Source: Streptomyces sp. APSN-46.1
GTDB taxonomy: Bacteria > Actinomycetota > Actinomycetes > Streptomycetales > Streptomycetaceae
Direction of reading: 5' to 3'
Length of the DNA stretch: 64,000 nt
NCBI RefSeq assembly: GCF_022815725.1
Contig: NZ_JALGRF010000013.1
Coordinates: 1 to 64,000 of the forward strand
Made by a program: the position numbers and the translations under genes. Numbering within the stretch: position 1 is the stretch's first letter; each line of letters starts with the position of its first letter. Below the pieces are notes generated by a model, which had not been told where the DNA came from, made no database searches, and saw only the letters and a list, made by a program, of their open reading frames with translations. Below, piece after piece: positions 19,358-27,512 of this stretch.

Positions 19358-20647
19358 ATGCGCAAGATACTCGTCGTCGGAGCCGGCCAGTCCGGTCTCC
19401 AGATCGCCCTCGGACTCCAGGCCAAGGGGTACGAGGTCACCCTCATGTCCAATCGGACGGCGGACGAGATACGCACCGGCCGGGTCATGTCCACGCAGGT
19501 TATGTTCGACACCGCGCTCCAGTACGAGCGCGACCTCCGGCTGAACTTCTGGGAGCGGCAGGCGCCCAGGATCCAGGGCCTCGGCGTCTCGGTCGCCGCC
19601 CCCGACACCTCCCCCGACACCTCCCGCGCCATCGACTGGCTCGGCCGGCTGAAGGGCTACGCCCAGTCCGTCGACCAGCGCGTGAAGATGGCCGGCTGGC
19701 TCGACGCCTTCGTGCAGCGCGGCGGGCAGCTGGTCGTCCACGGGGCGTCGGTCGCCGACCTGGACTACTTCTCCCGTGCGTACGACCTGGTGCTCGTCGC
19801 CGCCGGCAAGGGCGAGCTGGTGTCGATGTTCGGGCGGGACGCGGCGCGCTCCCCGTACGACGCGCCGCAGCGCGCGCTCGCGGTCTCGTACGTGCATGGG
19901 CTCGAACCGCGTCCCGAGCACCCGGAGACGGAGGCCGTGCGCTGCAACCTGGTGCCGGGCGTCGGCGAGCTGTTCGTCATGCCGACCCTGACCCTGTCGG
20001 GGCGGGCGGACATCCTGTTCTGGGAGGGCATTCCGGGCGGCCCGCTGGACGTCTTCAACGGGATCAAGGACCCTGCCGAGCACCTGGCCCTGACGCTGGA
20101 ACTCATGGAGAAGTTCACGCCCTGGGAGTACGCGCGGGCGACGAAGGCGGAGCTCACGGACGCGGGGGCCACGCTCGCCGGCCGCTACACGCCGATCGTC
20201 CGCAACCCGGTCGGCCGCCTGCCGGGCGGTGGGCTGGTGCTGGGTGTCGGCGACGTGGTCGTGGCGAACGACCCGATCACCGGCCAGGGCGCGAACTCGG
20301 CCGCCAAGTGCGCGGCGTCGTACCTCTCGTCGATCCTGATGCACGGGGACAACCCGTTCGACGAGTCGTGGATGAAGGCGACGTTCGACAAGTACTGGTT
20401 CACGACGGGCAAGCCGACGACCCAGTGGACGAACGCGATGCTGGGCGTTCCGCCGGAGCACGTGCTGGGCCTGATCGGTGCGGCCGGGCAGTTGCAGCCG
20501 GTGGCGGATCGATTCGCCAACGGCTTCGACAACCCGGCCGATTTCGACGCGTACTTCTACGATCCCGAGGACACGGCGGACTACCTCGCGGAGGTTTCGG
20601 CGGGGGTTTCGGCCGAGGTTTCGGCGGGGGCCTCCTCGGCCGAATAG
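19358..20647 (+). CDS. StyA-like FAD-dependent monooxygenase
   Basis: 429 aa. Starts with a Rossmann FAD motif VVGAGQSGLQIALGL, and has the internal GVGDVVVANDPITGQGANSA typical of flavoprotein monooxygenases (FAD ribityl-binding). Overall it resembles styrene monooxygenase StyA and relatives that need an external flavin reductase; none is next to it. As the fifth gene of the conservon operon (1-nt gap after cvnD) it may be the effector or metabolic output of the system (inference). The substrate is unknown. Its 3' end overlaps the convergent NlpC/P60 gene by 67 bp, and the last 20 residues are a repetitive EVSAGVSAEVSAG tail. Confidence 0.88.
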   Translation: MRKILVVGAGQSGLQIALGLQAKGYEVTLMSNRTADEIRTGRVMSTQVMFDTALQYERDLRLNFWERQAPRIQGLGVSVAAPDTSPDTSRAIDWLGRLKGYAQSVDQRVKMAGWLDAFVQRGGQLVVHGASVADLDYFSRAYDLVLVAAGKGELVSMFGRDAARSPYDAPQRALAVSYVHGLEPRPEHPETEAVRCNLVPGVGELFVMPTLTLSGRADILFWEGIPGGPLDVFNGIKDPAEHLALTLELMEKFTPWEYARATKAELTDAGATLAGRYTPIVRNPVGRLPGGGLVLGVGDVVVANDPITGQGANSAAKCAASYLSSILMHGDNPFDESWMKATFDKYWFTTGKPTTQWTNAMLGVPPEHVLGLIGAAGQLQPVADRFANGFDNPADFDAYFYDPEDTADYLAEVSAGVSAEVSAGASSAE

Positions 20648-21762
20648 CCGGTGTCGTCGCCCTCCGCCGCAGCCTCGTCGCCCGCCGCGGCCTCTTCGGC
20701 CTTGTCGGGCTCCGGCAGCGGCGGTGGGGTGAACTCCTTCAGCGGGGCGGCGCCGGCATCGGGGCGCACGACCCCGAGGAGCGGGTTCGCGGCGATCGGC
20801 GAGACCTTGACCTTCGTTCCAGGCCGGGGAGCCTGGATCACCTTGCCCTCCCCGACGTACAGGGCGACGTGCGTGGCCTTGGGGAAGTAGACGACCAGGT
20901 CCCCGGGCCGCACCTGGTCGAGCGGCACCTTGGGGAGCCGCTCCCACTGCTCCTGGCTGGTCCGGGGGATCGACCGCCCGGCGTGCGCCCAGGCCTGCGA
21001 GGTGAGCCCGGAGCAGTCGAACGACCCCGGCCCCTCGGCGCCCCAGACGTACGGTTTGCCGATCTGGGCGGTGGCGTACGTCAGCGCCGCGCCCCCGGCG
21101 GCCGTCGGGGTACGGGCGCTGCCGAGCCTCCCGGAGGCGAGCAGCTCGCGCTGCGCGTCGGCGGTGTTCGCGGCCTCTTGCGCGTCGAGCCGCGTGAGCT
21201 GGTCGGGGGTGAGCGAGGCGAGCATCCGCTCGACCTCCTTGAGCTGCCGGGCGACCTCCTCCTTGCGCTCCTTCATCCGGCCGGCCAGTTCCGCCTCGGT
21301 GTCCAGGGCCTTGCGGGCGGCGCCGGCGAGCCGGTCGGCCTGCCGGGCGCCCTTGGTCACCCGGGCCAGTAGGGCGGCCTGCCGGGCGCCCTCGCGGGCG
21401 AGCAGCCGGCGCTCGTCCAGCACGGCCTGGGGGTCCCCGCTGAGCAGCATCCGGGCGTACGGGGACAGTCCCCGGGCTCCCTGGTACTGCTGCCGGGCCA
21501 GCCTGCCGGCGGCGGCCCTCTCGGTGCCGAGGGCGCGGCGGGCCCTGCCGAGCTCGGCGGTGAGCCGGTGCTCCTCGTCCCGGCGGGCCTTGAGGGCGGC
21601 CTCGGTGGCGTTGTAGGCCTCGGCGGCCTCCTCCGCCTTCTGGTACAGCCCTTGCAGCCGGGTGAGCAGCACCCCGACGGGCTCGGCCCGCGCCTGGTGC
21701 GGCGGTCCGATGGCGACGAGCGCGGCGGCGATGCAGGCGGCCCGGAGCAGCCGTTTTGACAT
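20581..21762 (-). CDS. Secreted NlpC/P60 peptidoglycan endopeptidase
   Basis: 393 aa. Sec signal peptide (MSKRLLRAACIAAALVAIG to about residue 27), a long coiled coil (about 30-205), then an NlpC/P60 domain with catalytic Cys near 248 (FDCSGLTSQAWAHAG) and His near 296 (THVALYVG). The C-terminus is an acidic Ala/Glu-rich tail ending in EAPAETSAETPAETSAR. It cleaves stem peptides of peptidoglycan outside the cell; the coiled coil probably controls activity as in RipA-like hydrolases. The start is fixed by an almost ideal ribosome site, GGGAGGTGATCCC, before ATG 21762. It overlaps the convergent monooxygenase gene by 67 bp. Confidence 0.94.
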   Translation of the reverse strand: MSKRLLRAACIAAALVAIGPPHQARAEPVGVLLTRLQGLYQKAEEAAEAYNATEAALKARRDEEHRLTAELGRARRALGTERAAAGRLARQQYQGARGLSPYARMLLSGDPQAVLDERRLLAREGARQAALLARVTKGARQADRLAGAARKALDTEAELAGRMKERKEEVARQLKEVERMLASLTPDQLTRLDAQEAANTADAQRELLASGRLGSARTPTAAGGAALTYATAQIGKPYVWGAEGPGSFDCSGLTSQAWAHAGRSIPRTSQEQWERLPKVPLDQVRPGDLVVYFPKATHVALYVGEGKVIQAPRPGTKVKVSPIAANPLLGVVRPDAGAAPLKEFTPPPLPEPDKAEEAAAGDEAAAEGDDTGYSAEEAPAETSAETPAETSAR

Positions 21763-21813
21763 GGGATCACCTCCCGATCGGGACCGCCGATGCTGCCACC
21801 CCCGATATGACAA

Positions 21814-21890
21814 ACCCCCCACCGCCACCCCCCACCCCCCCCATCCGGCCCCCCACACCCCCCACCCGGCCCACGCCCCCACCCCCCAAC
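21814..21890. repeat. C-rich tract (G-rich on minus strand)
   Basis: About 75 nt of repeated C5-C7 runs separated by A, AC or GG (for example ccccccaccgccacccccca). It lies upstream of the NlpC/P60 gene in a gene-free stretch (21763-21998). The complementary strand, which is the sense strand of that gene's leader, carries repeated G-runs able to form G-quadruplexes. Confidence 0.7.
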
Positions 21891-21998
21891 GGGGCACCGG
21901 TCCGGCCCCGGGCGGGGAGATCCCATCACGGCCCGCATCGTCTCGCGCGGGGGAGTCGGGCGCGTCGGGCGGTTGGGCCGGGGATGGGCTCGGGTGCG

Positions 21999-22589
21999 TC
22001 AGGGGTGGAGCAGTAGGTACTTGGCCGCTGTGAACTCCTCCGGGGTCAGCGCGCCCTCCCTGGCGAGGGTGGCCAGGAGGGCCAGTTCCGCCGCCAGGCC
22101 ACCGTGCACCGCCGGTGCGGCGGCCTCAGCCAACTCCGGTTCGCCGTACGGCACCGGCTCCTCCGGAGGTTCGGACTCGGCCAGGTCCGGCTCCTCGTAG
22201 GGAACCGGCTCCCCCGGAGGTTCGGCCTCCGCCAGGTCCGGTTCCTCGTAGGCGGCCTCCTCGGGCTCCGCCCAGTCGGCCGACTCCGCCCAATCGGGCC
22301 CCGCAGCCCCCGTCTCCGCCGCCTCCTCCCAGTCCGCCGCCGGAGGCACCGGCCCCGCCTCCGTCCACTCCGCCGCCGGAGGCACCGGCACCGGCTCCGT
22401 CCCGTCCGCCGCCGGAGGCCACGGTGGTTCGCCCCACGCGCTCGGCGGCACCACCGCCGCCCCGTCCCCCGCGGCCAGCGCATCGGCGGCGAGCGCACCG
22501 GCGGCCCGTGCCAGCAGCCCCCGCAGCAGCGGGCGCCCCGCCGGCCTTACCGCCGGCGACACCGTCGTACCCACCGGCCGGATGAACAT
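21999..22589 (-). CDS. SHOCT-domain protein with acidic repeats
   Basis: 196 aa. Begins MFIRPVGT, typical of a family of small Streptomyces SHOCT proteins, and ends with a SHOCT-like hairpin (LATLAREGALTPEEFTAAKYLLL). The centre is acidic and low-complexity: Trp-containing PPAADWEE/WTEAGPV units, then a 17-residue repeat YEEPDLAEAEPPGEPVP in two close copies and one decayed copy (22098-22250). The start codon shares one base with the upstream DUF6325 stop (TGATG), so the two are co-translated. Function unknown; SHOCT domains generally mediate oligomerisation. Confidence 0.82.
   Translation of the reverse strand: MFIRPVGTTVSPAVRPAGRPLLRGLLARAAGALAADALAAGDGAAVVPPSAWGEPPWPPAADGTEPVPVPPAAEWTEAGPVPPAADWEEAAETGAAGPDWAESADWAEPEEAAYEEPDLAEAEPPGEPVPYEEPDLAESEPPEEPVPYGEPELAEAAAPAVHGGLAAELALLATLAREGALTPEEFTAAKYLLLHP
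22098..22250 (-). repeat. Three 51-bp tandem units coding 17-aa acidic repeats
   Basis: Reading on the minus strand: YEEPDLAEAEPPGEPVP, YEEPDLAESEPPEEPVP, then a degenerate YGEPELAEAAAP unit. In frame within the SHOCT gene. Confidence 0.9.
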
Positions 22590-22978
22590 CAGGCCACCCC
22601 CACCCGCTCCGCCGGGATCCGGACCGAGCCGACGATCCGCCCGCCCGCCGCCCGGACGGCGATCGCCGCGTCTTCCGCCCACACGTGCTCCACCAGCAGC
22701 AGCAGCGCGCAACTGCCCCGGTTCAGCAGATCCGCCGCCTCCTGCACATCCTCCGGCCCGATCAGCCGCGCGGCCTCCCGGTGCGCCAGCAGGCCCCGTA
22801 GCTCCATGAACTCGTCGAACTCCGCCGCCAGCACCTCACCCGCCGCCGTCTTCGTCGTCACCAGCCCGTCGATCAGCCGTACCACCCCGGCCTTGCGGAG
22901 CCCCATCACGGCCTCCACCGCCGGCACCCGCAGCTGCTCCTCCGGGAAGGCGAGGACGATGAATTCCACAGGTCCCAT
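22589..22978 (-). CDS. DUF6325-family protein
   Basis: 129 aa. MGPVEFIVLAFPEEQ then LRKAGVVRLIDGLVTTK, the pattern of the small actinobacterial DUF6325 family, often paired with a SHOCT protein as here. No membrane segment. A longer frame from 23038 exists, but the MGPVE start is the family's usual one. Function unknown. It is divergent from the rodA-like gene across a region with a 12-bp repeat array. Confidence 0.8.
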   Translation of the reverse strand: MGPVEFIVLAFPEEQLRVPAVEAVMGLRKAGVVRLIDGLVTTKTAAGEVLAAEFDEFMELRGLLAHREAARLIGPEDVQEAADLLNRGSCALLLLVEHVWAEDAAIAVRAAGGRIVGSVRIPAERVGVA

Positions 22979-23013
22979 GTGCCGCGGCACCCCACTCCTG
23001 ACCGTTCCGACCA

Positions 23014-23061
23014 CTTCGGACAACACTTCGGCCCACACTTATGACGACTCTTCGGCACACT
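23014..23061. promoter_or_regulatory. Four 12-bp tandem CTTCGG units in a divergent promoter region
   Basis: Units: CTTCGGACAACA, CTTCGGCCCACA, CTTATGACGACT, CTTCGGCACACT, with exact 12-bp phasing. Adjacent TATGAC copies sit at 23040 and 23061. The array lies between DUF6325 (minus) and the rodA-like gene (plus). It could be an iterated operator; the phasing of slightly more than one helical turn is compatible with that. Confidence 0.55.
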
Positions 23062-23108
23062 ATGACATAAGCGGACATACGGCCCGCCCGCTTGCTACGT
23101 TTCCCCGT

Positions 23109-24491
23109 ATGACCGCTCTGACGGCAAAGGCGGCGGAGCCCGCCCCGCCCCCGCCCCCACCCCCCGACGCCCGCGCCCCCGCGCGGCGCCACGGCGTCGA
23201 ACTGACGCTGCTCGCGGGCGCGGTCCTCATCTCCGTCCTCGGCTACCTCTCCGTCGGCATCGCGGCCACCGGCCACATCCCCCGCCCAGCCGCCCGCTAC
23301 GCCGGCGGCCTCGCCGCCGCCGCGCTGCTCGCGCACCTCGCCGTCCGCCTCCGCGCCCCGTCCGCCGACCCGCTCGTGCTCCCGATCGCCTTCCTCCTCA
23401 ACGGCCTCGGCCTCGTCCTCATCCAGCGCCTCGACGTCACCACCCCCGGCCACCTCACCGCCGGCGATCAGCTGCGCTGGTCCGGACTCGGGCTCGCGCT
23501 GTTCGTCCTCGTCGTCGCCCTGCTCCGCGACCACCGCGCGCTCCAGCGCTACGCGTACCTCTCCGTCGCCGCCGCCCTCGCGCTGATGCTCGTCCCGGTG
23601 TTCTTCCCGGCCGTCAACGGGGCCCACATCTGGATCCGGTTCGCCGGGTTCTCCTTCCAGCCGGGGGAGTTCGCCAAGATCCTGCTCGCCGTCTTCTTCG
23701 CCGCCTACCTGGCCGCCAACCGCACCGCCCTCGCCCTGAACGGCCGCCGGCTGTTCTGGAGGCTGAAACTCCTGCCGGGCCGAGTCCTCGGCCCGATCCT
23801 CGCCATCTGGCTGCTCAGCGTCGGCGTCCTCGTCCTGGAACGGGACCTCGGGACCTCGCTCCTCTTCTTCGGCCTGTTCGTCATCATGCTGTTCACCGCC
23901 ACCGGCCGGATCGGCTGGATCGCCATCGGGCTGCTCCTCGCCGCCCTCGGCGCCTACGCCGTCGGGACCTTCGAGCCGCACGTGAACAGCCGCGTCGACG
24001 ACTGGCTGAATCCTTTCGCCTCCATCGAGCGCGGCGAGGGCCCCGACCAGCTCGCCCAGTCCCTCTTCGCCTTCGGCGCCGGCGGGCTCCTCGGCGCCGG
24101 ACTCGGCCACGGCCAGTCCTTCCTCATCGGCTTCGCCGCCAAGTCGGACTTCATCCTCGCCACCGCCGGCGAGGAGCTCGGCCTCGTCGGCCTGACCGCG
24201 CTCCTGCTCCTCTACGGACTCCTCGTCTCCCGGGGCTTCCGCGCCGGGCTCGCCCTCCGCGACCCCTTCGGCCGCCTCCTCGCCACCGGGCTCGCCTCGA
24301 TCATCGCGCTCCAGGTGTTCGTCATCGCGGGCGGCGTCACCGGACTGATCCCGCTCACCGGCATGGCCATGCCCTTCCTCGCCCAGGGCGGCTCCTCCGT
24401 CGTCACCAACTGGATCATCGTCGCGCTGCTGGTCCGGCTCAGCGACAGCGCCCGCAGACCCCGGCCGGGCGAAGCGGAGCCCGCGCTTTGA
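23109..24491 (+). CDS. SEDS-family peptidoglycan polymerase (FtsW/RodA)
   Basis: 460 aa with about ten or more transmembrane helices after a Pro-rich N-terminus (PPPPPPPDARAPARR). SEDS hallmarks: GAHIWIRFAGFSFQPGEFAKI, LERDLGTSLLFFGLF, and the late block AKSDFILATAGEELG containing the conserved acidic residue, then FLAQGGSSVVTNWI. It polymerises glycan strands from lipid II with a cognate class B PBP, which is the next gene (TTGA overlap). This pair appears to be a paralogue of the main pknB-linked ftsW/pbpA pair of Streptomyces. No clear ribosome site precedes ATG 23109. Confidence 0.94.
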   Translation: MTALTAKAAEPAPPPPPPPDARAPARRHGVELTLLAGAVLISVLGYLSVGIAATGHIPRPAARYAGGLAAAALLAHLAVRLRAPSADPLVLPIAFLLNGLGLVLIQRLDVTTPGHLTAGDQLRWSGLGLALFVLVVALLRDHRALQRYAYLSVAAALALMLVPVFFPAVNGAHIWIRFAGFSFQPGEFAKILLAVFFAAYLAANRTALALNGRRLFWRLKLLPGRVLGPILAIWLLSVGVLVLERDLGTSLLFFGLFVIMLFTATGRIGWIAIGLLLAALGAYAVGTFEPHVNSRVDDWLNPFASIERGEGPDQLAQSLFAFGAGGLLGAGLGHGQSFLIGFAAKSDFILATAGEELGLVGLTALLLLYGLLVSRGFRAGLALRDPFGRLLATGLASIIALQVFVIAGGVTGLIPLTGMAMPFLAQGGSSVVTNWIIVALLVRLSDSARRPRPGEAEPAL

Positions 24492-25984
24492 TCCGCTACA
24501 TCCGCTGGTGCGCGTACTTCTGCGCCCTGCTGCTCGTCGCCCTGCTGGTCAACCTCGCCCGCGTACAGATCCGGGAATCCGCCGGCTACGCCGCGAACCC
24601 GGCCAACAAACGCCCCGCCATCGCGCGGTACGCGCAGCCGCGCGGGGACATCCTGGTCGACGGGCGGCCCGTCACCGGCTCCCGCGACAGCGGCCAACTG
24701 CTGCGCTACGAGCGGACGTACCGCAACGGCCCGCTCTACGCGCCCGTCACCGGATTCTCCTCCCAGACGTACGGGACCAGCTTCATCGAGCGCGCCGAGG
24801 ACGCCATCCTGTCGGGCACGGACCCGGGGCTCTCCGTCTTCCCGCTCTGGTACGAGCTTTCCCGCGGCCGTCCGCCCGGCGGCGACGCGGCGACCACCAT
24901 CCGGGCCGGCGCGCAGCTCGCGGCGTACACGGGCCTCGCGGGCAAACGCGGCGCGGTGGCGGCGGTCGAACCGGCCACCGGCAGGATCCTCGCGCTGGTC
25001 AGCAGCCCCTCCTACGATCCCGCCCTGCTCTCCGGTACGGGCGTGCGGGTCCAGGAGGCCTGGGCCCGGCTCAACGCGGACCCCGCCAGGCCGATGCTCA
25101 ACCGGGCGCTGCGCGAGACGTATCCGCCGGGCTCCACCTTCAAGATCGTGACGGCGGCGGCCGCCCTCGACTCCGGCGTGGTCTCCGATGTGGACGCGCC
25201 CACCCGGACCCCCGACCCGTACCCGCTGCCCGGGACCAGCACGCTGCTGCCGAACGTGAGCACCGGCTGCGTGGACGCCTCGATGGCGGAGGCGGTGCAG
25301 TGGTCCTGCAACACCGTGATGGCCAAGATCGGAGTCCAGGTCGGGCTGCGCGGGATGGTGGAGGCGGCGCGGCGGTTCGGGTTCAACGACGACGACGGGC
25401 TGTACGTGCCCGCCTGGGTGTCGCGCTCGAACTTCGACACCGACATGAGCCCGGACCAGCTGGCGCTGTCCGCGATCGGTCAGTTCAACACGAGGGCGAC
25501 GCCGCTCCAGATGGCGATGGTGGCGGCGGCGGTGGCCAACGGCGGGGAGATCGCGTCACCCCACCTGGTGGAGCGGACCACCCAGGACGACGGGTCCCCG
25601 GTCCGGCGCGGCGACCGGCGCAGCCTGGGCCGGGCCATGTCCCCGGGCACGGCGCTGCGGCTGCAGGGGCTGATGGTGAAGGTGGTGGAGAAGGGCACCG
25701 GGAAGAACGCGGCGATCCCGGGCGCGGTGGTCGGCGGCAAGACGGGTACCGCTCAGCACGGCGTCGGCAACGCGGGCACCCCGTACGCCTGGTTCATCTC
25801 CTGGGCGAAGGCGAAGGGCGCGCCGCTGCCGGCGATCGCGGTGGCGGTGGTGGTCGAGGACGCGGCGGCGCACCGCGGGGACATCAGCGGCAACAGCGCG
25901 GCCGCGCCGATCGCCCGGGCGGTGATGCAAGCCGCCCTGTCCGCGCGCGGCACCGGCCCCCCGGCCCGCGGCCGAGACCGCTAG
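24488..25984 (+). CDS. Class B penicillin-binding protein (transpeptidase)
   Basis: 498 aa. N-terminal membrane anchor (YFCALLLVALLVNLARV), dimerisation region, then a transpeptidase domain with active-site Ser216 (STFK), Ser273 (SCN) and Lys418 (KTGTA). It crosslinks peptidoglycan stem peptides together with the SEDS polymerase encoded immediately upstream; a TTG start overlapping the upstream stop supports coupling. Length and motif spacing are normal, so it should be active. A palindromic repeat (copy C) follows and separates it from the convergent ferritin-like gene. Confidence 0.95.
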   Translation: MIRYIRWCAYFCALLLVALLVNLARVQIRESAGYAANPANKRPAIARYAQPRGDILVDGRPVTGSRDSGQLLRYERTYRNGPLYAPVTGFSSQTYGTSFIERAEDAILSGTDPGLSVFPLWYELSRGRPPGGDAATTIRAGAQLAAYTGLAGKRGAVAAVEPATGRILALVSSPSYDPALLSGTGVRVQEAWARLNADPARPMLNRALRETYPPGSTFKIVTAAAALDSGVVSDVDAPTRTPDPYPLPGTSTLLPNVSTGCVDASMAEAVQWSCNTVMAKIGVQVGLRGMVEAARRFGFNDDDGLYVPAWVSRSNFDTDMSPDQLALSAIGQFNTRATPLQMAMVAAAVANGGEIASPHLVERTTQDDGSPVRRGDRRSLGRAMSPGTALRLQGLMVKVVEKGTGKNAAIPGAVVGGKTGTAQHGVGNAGTPYAWFISWAKAKGAPLPAIAVAVVVEDAAAHRGDISGNSAAAPIARAVMQAALSARGTGPPARGRDR

Positions 25985-26002
25985 CCGCGGCCCGTGCACT
26001 TT

Positions 26003-26165
26003 CAGCCTCGCCGGCGTTTGAGTGGGGGTCCCCCCGGACGGAGTCTGGGGGAGGGTCCGGGCGGAGCCCGGTGCCCGGCGGAGCCGGGTTCTCCCCCAGC
26101 TACCGCTGGGAGGTGCCCCCAGGGGCTCCGCCCCTGACCCCGCGCCTCAAACGCCGGCGAGGCTG
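26003..26165. repeat. Dispersed palindromic intergenic repeat, copy C (long form)
   Basis: Same 20-bp terminal arms as copy B (26003-26022 and 26146-26165), but with a longer interior of 123 bp that includes the 38-bp module also found alone at 12737-12774 and further nested hairpins. It lies between convergent genes (PBP and ferritin-like), a position suited to a bidirectional terminator. Confidence 0.92.
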
Positions 26166-26219
26166 GAGTTGCCACGGCCCGGCCCCCGCGCAGGCGTGCC
26201 CGCCGGAGCCGGACACGCG

Positions 26220-27326
26220 TTACCCCTCGGCGCCGTCCGCGATCGCGGCGCGGACCTCGGCGACCCGGTCCCGCTCCTCGGCCGCGAACCGCTCGCGGTC
26301 CAGGGCCTCGGCGATCTCCTCGTCCTGGCGCATCAGCCGGTCCAGGTTGGAGTCGCCCATCTCGAAGACGCCCATCTCCACGTACGCCTTCTGCAGCCGC
26401 TCGCCCCACAGCCCGATGTCCTTCACGCACGGCACGATCCGGCTGAACAGCAGCTTCCGGAACAGCTGCAGGAACTCGTTCCGCTCGGTGAACTCCCGCG
26501 CCTCCTTCCTCGAAACGCCGAAGTTCTCCAGTACCTCGATCCCTTGGAGCCGGTCCCGCATCAGGTAGCAGCCCTCGATCACGAACTCCTCGCGCTCACG
26601 CCGCTCGGCGTCCGTCAGCTGCCGGTAGTAGTCGCGCAGCGCCATCCGCCCGAACGCCACGTGCCGGGCCTCGTCCTGCATCACGTACGCGAGGATCTGC
26701 TTCGGCAGCGGCTTGTCGGTCGTATCGCGGATCATCCCGAACGCGGCCAGCGCCAGGCCCTCGATGAGCACCTGCATGCCCAGGTACGGCATGTCCCAGC
26801 GGGAGTCGCGCAGGGTGTCGCCGAGCAGTCCCCGCAGGCTGTCGTTGATCGGGTAGAGCATCCCGACCTTCTCGTGCAGGAAGCGCCCGAAGATCTCGGC
26901 GTGCCGGGCCTCGTCCATGGTCTGGGTGGCGGAGTAGAACTTCGCGTCCAGGTCCGGCACCGACTCCACGATGCGCGCCGCGCACACCATCGCGCCCTGC
27001 TCACCGTGCAGGAACTGGCTGAAGTTCCATGCCGTGTAGTGCCGGCGCAGGTCCCCTTTGTCCTTCTCGGTGAGTTTGGACCAGTGCCGCGTGCCGTAGA
27101 GGGTCAGGGACTCGTCCGGGGTGCCGAGCGGGTTGTACGGGTCCACTTCCATGTCCCAGTCGATGCGCTTGGCGCCGTCCCACTGCTTGTCCTTGCCCTT
27201 CTGGTACAGGGCGAGGAGCCGCTCGCGTCCGTCGGCGTACTCCCAGCTGAAACGGGCCGCGCCGGAGGCCGGGACCTGCCAGACGCCCTCGCCCGGGCTG
27301 TTGGTGTAGAGATCGTGCGTCGACAC
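26220..27326 (-). CDS. Ferritin-like (R2-type) diiron protein
   Basis: 368 aa, all-helical. Candidate diiron ligands in order: Glu in FLHGEQGA, the DEARHAE motif (Glu and His), Glu in VLIEGLAL, and a second QDEARH motif, the E...ExxH...E...ExxH pattern of ribonucleotide-reductase R2-like oxidases. It probably activates O2 on an unknown substrate. GTG start at 27326 preceded by GAGGGGG. It is divergent from the AurF-like gene, with 186 bp between starts, suggesting shared control, perhaps by the TetR gene downstream of aurF. Confidence 0.85.
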   Translation of the reverse strand: MSTHDLYTNSPGEGVWQVPASGAARFSWEYADGRERLLALYQKGKDKQWDGAKRIDWDMEVDPYNPLGTPDESLTLYGTRHWSKLTEKDKGDLRRHYTAWNFSQFLHGEQGAMVCAARIVESVPDLDAKFYSATQTMDEARHAEIFGRFLHEKVGMLYPINDSLRGLLGDTLRDSRWDMPYLGMQVLIEGLALAAFGMIRDTTDKPLPKQILAYVMQDEARHVAFGRMALRDYYRQLTDAERREREEFVIEGCYLMRDRLQGIEVLENFGVSRKEAREFTERNEFLQLFRKLLFSRIVPCVKDIGLWGERLQKAYVEMGVFEMGDSNLDRLMRQDEEIAEALDRERFAAEERDRVAEVRAAIADGAEG

Positions 27327-27512
27327 TGACGCCCCCTCGTCTCACGTACTCCGGTACAGGACTGGACAGTTGGCAGGGTCACACGTTGGTAGACAGCGGG
27401 TCAACAAGTCGTGCGCGGGGGATTGACGACCTTGCTGACAAGCAGTCTCATAACCAGGGACCGCAGCGGCGACCGCTGGTGACCCCGGAAACAAGGGCGA
27501 GGTGCCCCCGCC

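Noticed and set aside
21720..21800. Riboswitch before the NlpC/P60 gene
   Set aside because: Some Streptomyces cell-wall hydrolase genes have c-di-AMP riboswitches, but I could not find the expected conserved elements in this short C-rich leader.
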